Part shown: positions 7,435 through 15,637 of the stretch, piece by piece
Position numbering within the stretch: the stretch's first letter is position 1
How the letters are laid out: each line of letters begins with the position of its first letter
Assembly (NCBI GenBank): GCA_013203345.1
Contig: JABMQF010000005.1
Location: forward strand, 1-33,738
Reading direction: 5' to 3'
Length of the DNA stretch: 33,738 nt
From: Candidatus Woesearchaeota archaeon
Lineage (GTDB): Archaea > Nanobdellota > Nanobdellia > Woesearchaeales > UBA11576
Position numbers and translations under genes: made by a program
The notes under the pieces: generated by a model
What the model saw: only the letters and a program-made list of their open reading frames with translations
Databases searched by the model: none
Told to the model about the DNA's origin: nothing

Positions 7435-8178
7435 TTACTTAATTTTTTCTGCAATATTCCAGAGACTATAGAAAAATTCTCTGAATGAGTGTGCTATGTC
7501 TTCATTGGTTATTTTTATTATGGACAACTCTTTCCAATCATAGATCAGTACAACATCTCGGGAAATTGTGATTGGTGCTGTTGATTCCAACTTTAACATC
7601 TTGAAATCAGTGAGAGATACTGATTTGTATCCATCGTATGCTGCTTTATCTGCCACAATCATCTTTGACTTTATCTTTTTGCGAACTCTTTCCTTTAACC
7701 ATTTATCCCACACCCTCTTCACGTTCACAGGCCTATCACCTCGGACACCAAATGCTAGCCATTCATCATCTTTTGTTAATCTGTCAAGAGTGTCTGATAA
7801 AACAGTTTTAAATCCTTGAATTCCTTTGTATATGACCGCACTGCTTTCTTTTGTTTTAAGATTGTGTAGACCCATTAGTTGCGGCAGGATATCTTCAACT
7901 GCCTTTTTTTTCTTATCAATCTTAGATTTTGTTTCATCGATAAACTCAAGTATCTTTTTCGGGGTTGCTGCCTGGAAGTATTTAGTCTTCTCTTTTACGA
8001 TGTATGTTACCAGTCCTTTTTGGCATAATCTGTCAAGTATGAGATATATCTTGCCGCCAGAGAGGCCTGACTTTTCAATAATCTTGCCAGTGGTTGTCTC
8101 TCCTATCTGCAAAAGGGTCAAATAGACCTTGACTTCGCCTTTAGTGAGACCTATGTTTTCTAGTAATTCTTCGTGCAT
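7435..8178 (-). CDS. TrmB-family transcriptional regulator
   Basis: 247 aa. N-terminal winged helix of the TrmB type at ~1-70 (LENIGLTKGEVKVYLTLLQIGETTTGKI, then GGKIYLILDRLCQKGLVTY), a coiled-coil linker (SKIDKKKKAVEDILPQL) and a C-terminal effector domain (~105-245) lacking the sugar-binding extension of full TrmB. The start is ATG 8178, not the in-frame codon at 8217, because a TATA-like box at 8201-8209 is centred 27 bases before it, fitting a leaderless transcript. TrmB proteins usually answer to sugars; the divergent neighbour is the secreted beta-rich protein gene. Confidence 0.85.
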   Translation of the reverse strand: MHEELLENIGLTKGEVKVYLTLLQIGETTTGKIIEKSGLSGGKIYLILDRLCQKGLVTYIVKEKTKYFQAATPKKILEFIDETKSKIDKKKKAVEDILPQLMGLHNLKTKESSAVIYKGIQGFKTVLSDTLDRLTKDDEWLAFGVRGDRPVNVKRVWDKWLKERVRKKIKSKMIVADKAAYDGYKSVSLTDFKMLKLESTAPITISRDVVLIYDWKELSIIKITNEDIAHSFREFFYSLWNIAEKIK

Positions 8179-8200
8179 AATTGTCTTTAAAGAATTCTGA

Positions 8201-8209
8201 TATATAAAA
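8201..8209 (-). promoter_or_regulatory. TATA-like box of the TrmB-family gene
   Basis: TTTTATATA on the minus strand, centred 27 bases before ATG 8178. It decides the start of that gene. The same spacing recurs before cmk, the MnmC-like gene, DNA ligase, nitroreductase and dph5. Confidence 0.6.
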
Positions 8210-8284
8210 ACTTCCAATTATACCCCACCTGGAGGGAGATAAAATTAAAATATACCTATTCATTTCTATGTAGTAGTTAAAATC

Positions 8285-8344
8285 ATGAAAAAAATTCAAC
8301 TTGTAAAATTTGGAAGTGATGATATAGAACAGGTGGTGGAATAA
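8285..8344 (+). CDS. 19-codon leader ORF abutting the secreted protein gene
   Basis: ATG 8285 to TAA 8344; peptide MKKIQLVKFGSDDIEQVVE. The stop codon touches the next ATG (TAAATG). Its last codons GTG GTG GAA make up the purine-rich GGTGGTGGA that would serve as the ribosome site for the downstream gene. A TATA-like AAAATATA near 8247-8254 would start transcription only some 8 bases before this ATG, so ribosomes would meet the leader first. Coding status is inferred from this layout. Confidence 0.4.
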   Translation: MKKIQLVKFGSDDIEQVVE

Positions 8345-8983
8345 ATGTCAACAACAAGTAGAATGAAGAATATATGCAAGAAAGTATTGATGAGTACAGC
8401 AATCATGGCTGCAAGTATAGGAACTCCAAAGCCCGCTGAAGCGCAGAGCTCAGTTGAGCTGATGACAGGGCACAAAGCGACAACGATTGATGTCGTGCTG
8501 AATGGACAAATAGGAGATAAACTAGGGTGGTACAGTGAGAATGTGCTGAATGTAGACTACAAAAGAATAACAAACCTGAATTCAGTGAACGCACTGACCT
8601 ACAGACTCGGAAAAGGAGTCAACCTGCTAGGAGTTATGCAAGCATCACCTGACGGAATAACACCCCGGTCAGGATTCATGTACGCAGACCAGTTCGGTGA
8701 TCTGGGTGTGCTGTGTATGGCAACGGCAGGATACAGATCTGAACCTGATCTGATACTCTATGCGAGAGCAACTTATCAGCCAGAGCTTAGGAAAGGCCTG
8801 AGCCTTTACGCAATGCTGCAAGACATAAGTGTGCTTAGTAACGCAGGTCATGTTGCGAGTACACAAAAAGTAAGACTCGGACTGGATATCGACGGATTCA
8901 AAGTAGGAGTTGCAGCAGACCTCTTCGAGAGAGGTGAAAAGTTCAACTACAATATAGGAGTATTCGTGAAAAGAAACCTGTAA
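8345..8983 (+). CDS. Secreted beta-rich protein, outer-membrane-barrel-like
   Basis: 212 aa. A basic start followed by VLMSTAIMAASIG and a PAEA|QS-type cleavage site at about residue 33 indicates Sec export. The mature part is a string of short amphipathic strands (TIDVVLNGQIG, LGWYSENVLNVDYK, LILYARATYQP, LSLYAMLQDISVL, KVRLGLDIDGFKVGVAADL) ending NYNIGVFVKRNL, as in small bacterial outer-membrane barrels. No family recognised. In an archaeon without an outer membrane this is odd: it may be a surface or S-layer-associated protein, or of bacterial origin. Convergent with glmS. Confidence 0.7.
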   Translation: MSTTSRMKNICKKVLMSTAIMAASIGTPKPAEAQSSVELMTGHKATTIDVVLNGQIGDKLGWYSENVLNVDYKRITNLNSVNALTYRLGKGVNLLGVMQASPDGITPRSGFMYADQFGDLGVLCMATAGYRSEPDLILYARATYQPELRKGLSLYAMLQDISVLSNAGHVASTQKVRLGLDIDGFKVGVAADLFERGEKFNYNIGVFVKRNL

Positions 8984-9036
8984 AGAATGAAAAGAGCTCT
9001 CTTTCAATTCATTTCAAAACATAAAGAATCCCGCAC

Positions 9037-10806
9037 TCACTTCACAGTAACTGACTTTGCAAGGTTTCTTGGTTTGTCTGGATCGCACTTCCTCTCCAGA
9101 GCGGTGAAGTAGGAGAGAAGTTGCATAGGAATTATGTTCACTATCGGGCTTGCAAGACCAACATCAGGGACAGGGACCCAGAAATCAAAGACCTCATTAT
9201 TCTCAGGAGCTATACCTATTATAAAACCACCACGCGATTTTATCTCAAGCGCATTGATTATTGTATCTTTCTTCACGTCATCATTCGCGACAAGCGCAAT
9301 GCAAGGAGTTCCGTTTTGGATAAGAGCTATAGGACCGTGCTTCAATTCACCGCCGGCAAAACCTTCTGCATGAATGTAAGGAACTTCCTGCATCTTGATA
9401 GCACCCTCTAACGCAACAGGATAGTTATGCGACCTTCCAATTATATACATAGACTCATGTCCTGCAATTCTTTTTGCAAGGAACTGTACATTCTCAAGAT
9501 ATTTATCATCAAGCATAATCTCTACTTTTGTAGAGACAGAAGAAAGGAATCTATTGCCTTCATCAAGACGTCCTGCGCAAGCATAAGCCAACTTCATAAG
9601 TATTGCAATCTGCGCAGTCGTCACTTTTGTCGAGCATACTGCTTTTTCAGGTCCTGAATTGCACATGATGTAATCATCACTCATCCTCATCATTGTCGAA
9701 CCCATCACATTGACTATAGATACTACCTTGCAACCCTTTTTCTTGGCAACCTCTATTGCCTCCAAAGTATCTGCTGTCTCGCCTGATTGGGAGATGCAGA
9801 CAATCAATGTCTTATCAGTGAGAAAATCATGATAGTTAGGGAACTCAGAACCTACAACACAATTGACGTGCTTGCCCGCAATACTTGAGAAAAGATAACT
9901 TCCTATCGAACCTACTTTTCCTGCAGTTCCACAACCTATAAAAAATGTACCGAAACTTCTGTTAATCATATCCGCAACACGCATTATCCTATCTTCCTCT
10001 TGTGTTATCGCCATACGTATTGTATCCTTCTGCTCAAGTATCTCTTTAATCATGTAATGCTCGTGACCATTCAGCTCTGCCTGCTCGACGCCCCAGCTAA
10101 TCTCTGTCGGAAGCCTCTCAACCCTTTTACCATAGAAATCAGAATATCTAATTCCATCATGGATTATCGCGACATCACCATCCTCTAGGAATACTACCTT
10201 ATTGGTGTACTCAAGAAAAGCAGGTATGTCAGACGCAACAAAAAACTCACCTTCATGCGCACAATCACCAACACCAATCACAAGCGGAGAACCCTTTCTC
10301 GCGGCAACCACCTTGTCGCTTGAAGTACAAACCGCAACAACAGCAAAACGCCCGTCGAGACGTGTAATAGCAGCTCTGACAGAATCCTCAAAACCAAGTC
10401 CTGAATCCATATTCTCCTCAATAAGATGACTTATTATCTCTGTGTCTGTCTCTGATGAAAATGTATGCGAAACCAGTTCTTTCTTGAGCTCCTGATAATT
10501 CTCGATAATGCCATTATGGACAACAGCTATTTTTCCTGTGCAACACGTATGAGGATGAGAATTCTCTTTTGTGACTTTACCATTAGTAGCCCATCTTGTA
10601 TGACCTATAGCAATACCATCAGAAGGAAAAGAACCAACATCTTTGAAATCAGATATCTTACCGACCTGCTTTTGGATGCTTATTGAAGGATTACCTTTTA
10701 CTGCAACACCCCATGAATCATAGCCACGATACTCGAGCTTCTTCAGCCCATTTATCACAACGTCTGACCCATTACGATTGCCAACATATCCTATTATTCC
10801 GCACAA
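9037..10806 (-). CDS. glmS: Glutamine-fructose-6-phosphate aminotransferase (isomerising)
   Basis: 589 aa. Makes glucosamine-6-phosphate from fructose-6-phosphate and glutamine. The N-terminal class II glutamine amidotransferase domain starts MCGIIGYVG with the catalytic Cys2; HTRWATNGKV, SHPHTCCTGKIAVVHNG and SSETDTEII are the usual glutaminase blocks. Two SIS isomerase domains follow (FFIGCGTAGKVG ... VCISQSGETADT; YIIGRSHNYPVALEGA ... EGFAGGELKHGP), ending DKPRNLAKSVTVK. The start is TTG at 10806: it puts Cys right after Met, as the mechanism needs, and GAGAGGTG lies 6 bases upstream; the in-frame GTG at 10815 would add three residues before the Cys. Last gene of the glmM-glmU-glmS operon. 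Confidence 0.97.
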   Translation of the reverse strand: MCGIIGYVGNRNGSDVVINGLKKLEYRGYDSWGVAVKGNPSISIQKQVGKISDFKDVGSFPSDGIAIGHTRWATNGKVTKENSHPHTCCTGKIAVVHNGIIENYQELKKELVSHTFSSETDTEIISHLIEENMDSGLGFEDSVRAAITRLDGRFAVVAVCTSSDKVVAARKGSPLVIGVGDCAHEGEFFVASDIPAFLEYTNKVVFLEDGDVAIIHDGIRYSDFYGKRVERLPTEISWGVEQAELNGHEHYMIKEILEQKDTIRMAITQEEDRIMRVADMINRSFGTFFIGCGTAGKVGSIGSYLFSSIAGKHVNCVVGSEFPNYHDFLTDKTLIVCISQSGETADTLEAIEVAKKKGCKVVSIVNVMGSTMMRMSDDYIMCNSGPEKAVCSTKVTTAQIAILMKLAYACAGRLDEGNRFLSSVSTKVEIMLDDKYLENVQFLAKRIAGHESMYIIGRSHNYPVALEGAIKMQEVPYIHAEGFAGGELKHGPIALIQNGTPCIALVANDDVKKDTIINALEIKSRGGFIIGIAPENNEVFDFWVPVPDVGLASPIVNIIPMQLLSYFTALERKCDPDKPRNLAKSVTVK

Positions 10807-10849
10807 TGAAGACACCTCTCAAACTTCATATCAATCATAAATCACATAC

Positions 10850-12037
10850 CTAATCCATAATGTCCTGCTTAACAACCTCTCCAGGGAGAGTTGTTTTACC
10901 AGGCCAGATCTTCCGTCCAGGATAGATAAGTGTGCCTATACCCAGGCACGCACCATCACCTATGAATGCACCGAGCTTCCTCCTCATAGTATCAATCTTA
11001 TCTCCCTTTACGAGAGTCATATTATTACTTCCGTCGTGGCGATAGTCTGCAGTAACTGTTCCTGCAGCTATGTTAACAGATTCTCCTATGACTGAATGAC
11101 CTATGTAACAATCATGCTTAGCAGTGGCCTTGTCCATAAAAACAGAATCCACAATCTCTGCTCTTGTGCGCACACCATCCATTAGTATTGTGTCCTTGCG
11201 GATGTATGCGTTGGGACCAATCTCACAATCCTTTCCTATGAATGCAGGACCTTCAATATAAGTGCCTGACCTGATAACTGTGTTCGCACCAATGATTACC
11301 TTTCCTTTAATCGTGACATTATCTTCAACTTTTGCAGAAGGGTCTGTTATCGCTTCAGGCATCATGTGCAGCATATCGACATTAGCCTCAAGATAATTCC
11401 AAGGGTAACCAACAGGAAGCCAATAACCCTTCACGACCTCAAACTCCATATTGCCCATCCTGGCAAGCTCTGTAGCATAATCAGTTATCTCATACTCACC
11501 CCGCTCTGTCTTCTTGAGCTCAAAGCTGAATATACTCTTGTTAAAAACATAAGCACCCACATTCGCGTACTTTGATATATTGGCCACAGGTTTCTCAATT
11601 ATCTGTTTCACTTTGCCGTCCTCAACCATGACCGCGCCGAACTTTCTGATGTCTTCAACCTCCATCGCAAGAAGAGCATAATCATGCTTTTGCAAAGCAG
11701 CAAGATCCCTCTTTGAGAAAAGATCATCACCATTCATGACAAGAAACTTGTCTTTGAGGAATGGCTTTGCAGACATCAAAGCATGACCCGTGCCGAGCTG
11801 TTCTTTCTGCTCTGCATAAAAAAGCTTCATACCCTTATAGGATGACCCGAACTTTTCTATAATCATATCTTTTCTGAAACCCACTATTATTATTACTTCG
11901 TCGACCAAACCCTCAAGCTGGTCAAGGTTGTGCTCCATTATTGTCCTGTCCAGCACCTTAAGCAAGGGCTTTGGTTTGTTCACTGTCAAAGGATACATCC
12001 TGGTTGATTTCCCTGCCGCCATGATAACTGCCTGCAT
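10850..12037 (-). CDS. glmU: Bifunctional sugar-1-phosphate nucleotidylyltransferase/acetyltransferase (GlmU-type)
   Basis: 395 aa. Nucleotidyltransferase domain at ~1-225 with AVIMAAGKSTRMYPLT, KPKPLLKV, the metal-binding NGDD and YWLPVGYPWNYLEAN; left-handed beta-helix acyltransferase domain after that (hexapeptide repeats such as VIIGANTVIRSGTYIEG, FIGKDCEIGPNAYI, GESVNIAAGTVTADYRHDG). The order is as in the archaeal ST0452-like enzymes: acetylation of GlcN-1-P and uridylylation to UDP-GlcNAc. Start at ATG 12037, one base after the glmM stop, with GGTAGGTGA upstream. The neighbouring glmM and glmS supply its substrate. Confidence 0.93.
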   Translation of the reverse strand: MQAVIMAAGKSTRMYPLTVNKPKPLLKVLDRTIMEHNLDQLEGLVDEVIIIVGFRKDMIIEKFGSSYKGMKLFYAEQKEQLGTGHALMSAKPFLKDKFLVMNGDDLFSKRDLAALQKHDYALLAMEVEDIRKFGAVMVEDGKVKQIIEKPVANISKYANVGAYVFNKSIFSFELKKTERGEYEITDYATELARMGNMEFEVVKGYWLPVGYPWNYLEANVDMLHMMPEAITDPSAKVEDNVTIKGKVIIGANTVIRSGTYIEGPAFIGKDCEIGPNAYIRKDTILMDGVRTRAEIVDSVFMDKATAKHDCYIGHSVIGESVNIAAGTVTADYRHDGSNNMTLVKGDKIDTMRRKLGAFIGDGACLGIGTLIYPGRKIWPGKTTLPGEVVKQDIMD

Positions 12038-12038
12038 A

Positions 12039-13391
12039 TTATTCACCTACCTCTTCCCTGATAGCCGCAACTATACCGTCTGCGAGTTCACTAATCTCAT
12101 TTACATCTCTGCCCTCGACCATAACTCTACACTTGTTCTCTGTACCAGAATACCTGACAAGAACTCTGCCAGCATCACCTAACGCACTGTTGGCTTTCGA
12201 GATAGCAGCACATACACTAAGCATCTTTTCAATCGGACGTTTATCACGCACAGGAACATTCTTTAAAACCTGAGGGAAAAGAGTCATGCACTTAGCAAGC
12301 TCTGAAAGAGGCTTGTCTGAAGTCTTTAGAAGAGCTAAAACCTGGAGCGCAGAAAGTGCACCATCACCAGTAGTTGAACGATTAAAGAATATTATATGAC
12401 CAGATTGCTCTCCTCCGAGCATAGCTCCAGAATTCCTCATTTCCTCCACAACATAACGATCACCAACCTTAGATTTGATAACACTGATTCCATTATCCTT
12501 CATAGCAATGTCAAAACCTATGTTTGACATGACCGTCACGACGACCTTATCACCATTTAGTTTTCCGCGTTTTTTCATGTCAATCGCACACATCGCGATT
12601 ATCTGATCACCATCAACATCATTACCCTTTTCATCCACCATTATTATACGATCCGCATCACCGTCCAGAGCTATACCTATGTTCGCGTTGTGCCCAAGAA
12701 CAGCAGCGCGTATAACCCCTGGATACATAGACCCACATTCAAGATTTATGTTTGTCCCGTCAGGATTATTGTTAAGAACAATAACATCTGCGCCAAGCTC
12801 ACGAAATATCAGCGGAGCCACCTTGTATGCAGCACCATTAGCACAGTCAAGCACGATCTTCAGCCCTGAAAGAGACATGTTCTTGATAGAATTCTTTGTG
12901 TACTCTATATAACGCCCCGAAGCATCATCGATTCGATGCGCTTTACCTACACCAACACCATTTACACGCGAAGTATCAACACCTGAATTAATAAAAGACT
13001 CTATCTCCTCCTCAAACTCATCAGGCAGTTTGAATCCTTCCCTGTCAAATAACTTTATACCATTATCTTCTGCAGGATTATGAGAAGCAGATATCACAAT
13101 TCCGAGATCAGCTGCGAAACTCTTTGTCAGATGAGATATGGCAGGAGTAGGTATAGGACCTACAAGATAAACATCAACACCCATAGAGCAAAGACCAGAT
13201 ACCAGTGCGTACTCAAATATATATCCTGATTTTCTCGTATCCTTACCAATAACAGCAGTTATATCCTTTCGTCCAAGACGCCGCTGAAACACTGCTGCAG
13301 CTGCCTGACCAAGCCTAAGGGCAATTTCTGCGGTCATGGGAAATACATTGGACTGTCCACGAACTCCATCTGTTCCAAAAAGCTTTCTCAT
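12039..13391 (-). CDS. glmM: Phosphoglucosamine mutase
   Basis: 450 aa. Converts glucosamine-6-phosphate to glucosamine-1-phosphate. N-terminal MRKLFGTDGVRG; active-site phosphoserine loop ISASHNP with Ser103; metal loop DGDADR; sugar-binding loop GEQSGH (the Gln form is usual for GlmM, versus Glu in phosphomannomutases); C-terminal phosphate-binding VRYSGTENKCRVM. First gene of the operon, with GGGTGG before the ATG and a TATA-like AAATATAAA near 13458-13466. Phosphomannomutase is the alternative, made unlikely by context. Confidence 0.95.
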   Translation of the reverse strand: MRKLFGTDGVRGQSNVFPMTAEIALRLGQAAAAVFQRRLGRKDITAVIGKDTRKSGYIFEYALVSGLCSMGVDVYLVGPIPTPAISHLTKSFAADLGIVISASHNPAEDNGIKLFDREGFKLPDEFEEEIESFINSGVDTSRVNGVGVGKAHRIDDASGRYIEYTKNSIKNMSLSGLKIVLDCANGAAYKVAPLIFRELGADVIVLNNNPDGTNINLECGSMYPGVIRAAVLGHNANIGIALDGDADRIIMVDEKGNDVDGDQIIAMCAIDMKKRGKLNGDKVVVTVMSNIGFDIAMKDNGISVIKSKVGDRYVVEEMRNSGAMLGGEQSGHIIFFNRSTTGDGALSALQVLALLKTSDKPLSELAKCMTLFPQVLKNVPVRDKRPIEKMLSVCAAISKANSALGDAGRVLVRYSGTENKCRVMVEGRDVNEISELADGIVAAIREEVGE

Positions 13392-13527
13392 AATAAACCA
13401 CCCATGATGAGAAGCCGCAATACGCGAATCCCCTCTGGAAGTTGAAAATAGTAAAGCTTTTATATTTAAAGGTTATTAAAAAATTTTTAATATCACTAAA
13501 AAAATATTTTTAATAGGTTGCTTTAAA

Positions 13528-14445
13528 ATGAAGGTCCTAGAGAGGAAGAAAAACAAAGCATACTCGCTTGATGCCAAAGAGATTGAGATGGGAAAAGCAG
13601 GTAGTATGAGCTCTAAGCTAGCACAAAGGGTAATAGGAAGCATAACAGATGAAGAAAAATACCCTAAACAGATAGCAAAAGAACTCAAGGAGAATGAACA
13701 GAAGATATACTACCATGTAAGGCAGCTCGAGAAGGCAGGAATCATAAAACACACACGCCAGAAAGAAGTACATGGAACCATAGCCAAGCTCTACAAGATT
13801 GCGAAACCCGCGCTTGTGGTACGGTTCAAGGACCTGGTCCCTAAACAAGACATACCCATCACAGATGAAAAAGTTGCGCAATTCTTCAGGCCATTCATAA
13901 TAGACGGCAGGCTTGACACAAGGATAATAGTAGGCAGCCCTGATCCGCACGGACCTGAAAAAGCAAGATCAAGAGACGGGTACTATGGAATAGACCTTGC
14001 TATGTTCTTCGGCACATTCATAAGCCATGTACCTGAAATAAACGTAAGACTCGACACAGAGACAACCCGTGAAGACCTCAAGGAAAATCTCATACTTATT
14101 GGCGGACCTATAACAAACAGAATCACGCACAATCTTAACAGACACCTCCCAATACAATTTGCACCTGACAAAAACATATACTCCAAAATAAGCAAGACAT
14201 CATACTCCAGCGATGAAACGGGAATAATTGTCAAGATAAAAAATCCATACAATAAAGAAAAATCAATACTTGTAGTTGCAGGCAAAAGACAGTCAGGTAC
14301 ACGCGCAGCTATAATTGCATTCCTTAAAGAATTCAAACAAATATATTCAGGAAACAAATTCAAACCCCATACAATAGCAAAGGTTGTGGAAGGACTCGAC
14401 CTTGACTCGGACGGAGTTGTAGACACTGTTGAGTTCAGGGAATAG
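13528..14445 (+). CDS. Winged-helix protein with S-layer-like C-terminal domain
   Basis: 305 aa. Residues ~25-95 form an ArsR-like winged helix (SSKLAQRVIGSITDEEKYPKQ..., YYHVRQLEKAGIIKHT). The remainder resembles the domain seen at the C-terminus of archaeal S-layer proteins: NLILIGGPITNRITHNLN, then ILVVAGKRQSGTRAAIIAFLK and the closing AKVVEGLDLDSDGVVDTVEF, whose DLDSDGVVD segment looks like a calcium-binding loop. No signal peptide, so the protein is cytoplasmic and the second domain is probably reused as a sensor. A TATA-like ATTTTTAAT near 13503-13512 suggests a leaderless start at 13528. Confidence 0.75.
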   Translation: MKVLERKKNKAYSLDAKEIEMGKAGSMSSKLAQRVIGSITDEEKYPKQIAKELKENEQKIYYHVRQLEKAGIIKHTRQKEVHGTIAKLYKIAKPALVVRFKDLVPKQDIPITDEKVAQFFRPFIIDGRLDTRIIVGSPDPHGPEKARSRDGYYGIDLAMFFGTFISHVPEINVRLDTETTREDLKENLILIGGPITNRITHNLNRHLPIQFAPDKNIYSKISKTSYSSDETGIIVKIKNPYNKEKSILVVAGKRQSGTRAAIIAFLKEFKQIYSGNKFKPHTIAKVVEGLDLDSDGVVDTVEFRE

Positions 14446-14467
14446 ACAGAGCAAGGAGGTAAATGCA

Positions 14468-15016
14468 ATGAAAGAAGAAACCAGTGGAAAGGAAGGAGTA
14501 ATCGACCCGCTCAAAGAACCGATAACCCAAGAGCAAACGGAAGAAATACTCAGACGACACGAAGATTTTTTTTCAGGAAAGTCCGATGATGAGTACAATC
14601 AAAATCTCAGGGAAAAGGCTGTGGAAGAAGAAGAAGCCATTGTATGCCTGGACTGTATAGTCAAAGAGGCAGAAGGGACTGTGGAACAAATATCATACAG
14701 ACCCTCATCAGAGCAACGCAAAAAAGGCCACTCACAAGGATACAAATCAGGAGACATCTCTGTGCTGACTCTGAAGGTTCTTACAGAAGATCCTGTAGAA
14801 ACAATAAAATTCCTCGGACTGCCCCCTATCTGGAAAGGACACAGGATTAAGGCATACGTAAACGCAGGGGAACTTGAGGCTGAAAGAAACTCTTTCTCAG
14901 CCAGAACACCAAAAAAACATTATGTGATGCGTGAACTCAAGAAAGAAGAGAAAGCATTCCAGATAGACCTGCTAGACATTGAGAGGGATACTCTCGCCAC
15001 ATACAAGAACAGGTAA
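14468..15016 (+). CDS. Conserved-looking protein of unknown function
   Basis: 182 aa, acidic at the N-terminus (QTEEILRRHEDFFSGK), with a beta-rich core containing IVCLDCIVKEAEGTVEQISYRP, ISVLTLKVLTEDPVETIKF and GHRIKAYV, perhaps a small nucleic-acid-binding or OB-like fold (weak inference). ATG 14468 is chosen because GGAGGTAA (14455-14462) lies 5 bases before it. It follows the winged-helix gene by 22 bases and may share its transcript. Confidence 0.7.
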   Translation: MKEETSGKEGVIDPLKEPITQEQTEEILRRHEDFFSGKSDDEYNQNLREKAVEEEEAIVCLDCIVKEAEGTVEQISYRPSSEQRKKGHSQGYKSGDISVLTLKVLTEDPVETIKFLGLPPIWKGHRIKAYVNAGELEAERNSFSARTPKKHYVMRELKKEEKAFQIDLLDIERDTLATYKNR

Positions 15017-15083
15017 CACCCAAACCTTTTTATAATACCTTAAAAGCATATTTAACATTATATAATACAGGAGGAAACAAAAA

Positions 15084-15347
15084 ATGGCAGGATTCGACCC
15101 ATCATTGGATAACGAACTCTGGGCAGAAAACGCTCAGGTCGCAGAAAACATGAACATAAAAGTATCAGTCATGTCATACAACGAAGGTATGCCTAAAGTG
15201 CAGATATCAAGAGAGCGCACAACCAAAGACGGCAAACCAAGCTTCGCAAAACTTGGCAGAATGACAAAAGACGAGATAGACATTGTGCTTCCACTCATAC
15301 AAAAATCCAAAGAATGGATGGATGAAAACCTAACAGAAGAGAAGTGA
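15084..15347 (+). CDS. Small protein, possibly PC4-like nucleic-acid binder
   Basis: 87 aa. The central part KVSVMSYNEGMPKVQISRE ... FAKLGRMTKDEIDIVLPLI has the strand pattern and the trailing helix of PC4/YdbC-type single-strand DNA-binding proteins, but this is a weak resemblance. GGAGGAAA precedes the ATG, and a TATA-like TTATATAAT lies at about 15058-15066. It starts a run of tightly spaced genes continuing to the RNA methyltransferase. Confidence 0.7.
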   Translation: MAGFDPSLDNELWAENAQVAENMNIKVSVMSYNEGMPKVQISRERTTKDGKPSFAKLGRMTKDEIDIVLPLIQKSKEWMDENLTEEK

Positions 15348-15348
15348 T

Positions 15349-15633
15349 ATGATGGCAGGAGCAATCGAGAGCAAACCTGATGAAGCATACATAGATAGTC
15401 TTGGAGAAAGACTTGGAGAAGAAAGAGTAAGTTTTGAAAAAAAAATAATCTCCTACACCGACTGCAGAAATGGCATACACAGTGCCAAAAAACTATGCAG
15501 CATGCATGTGGGTCCAGGATTCACGCAGATGTATTATCAATGCCCTGACTGCAACGCAACCTATGAAGGCGCAATAGTCAGTGAACTTGAATCCGAACTT
15601 GTCAAAACACTTAGGGAAGGAAGAAAAAGCTAA
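15349..15633 (+). CDS. Small zinc-binding-type protein
   Basis: 94 aa. One CPDC pair near residue 66 (YYQCPDCNATYEG) and upstream cysteines in TDCRNG and KLCSMHV could complete a zinc site. The start is one base after the preceding stop (TGA-T-ATG), indicating an operon. An alternative start at the next codon (MAGAIESK) cannot be excluded. Function not recognised. Confidence 0.65.
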   Translation: MMAGAIESKPDEAYIDSLGERLGEERVSFEKKIISYTDCRNGIHSAKKLCSMHVGPGFTQMYYQCPDCNATYEGAIVSELESELVKTLREGRKS

Positions 15634-15637
15634 TAAG

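Noticed and set aside
10807-10849. glmS ribozyme before glmS
   Set aside because: Only 43 bases separate the gene from glmU, too few for the ribozyme, and none of its core is visible.
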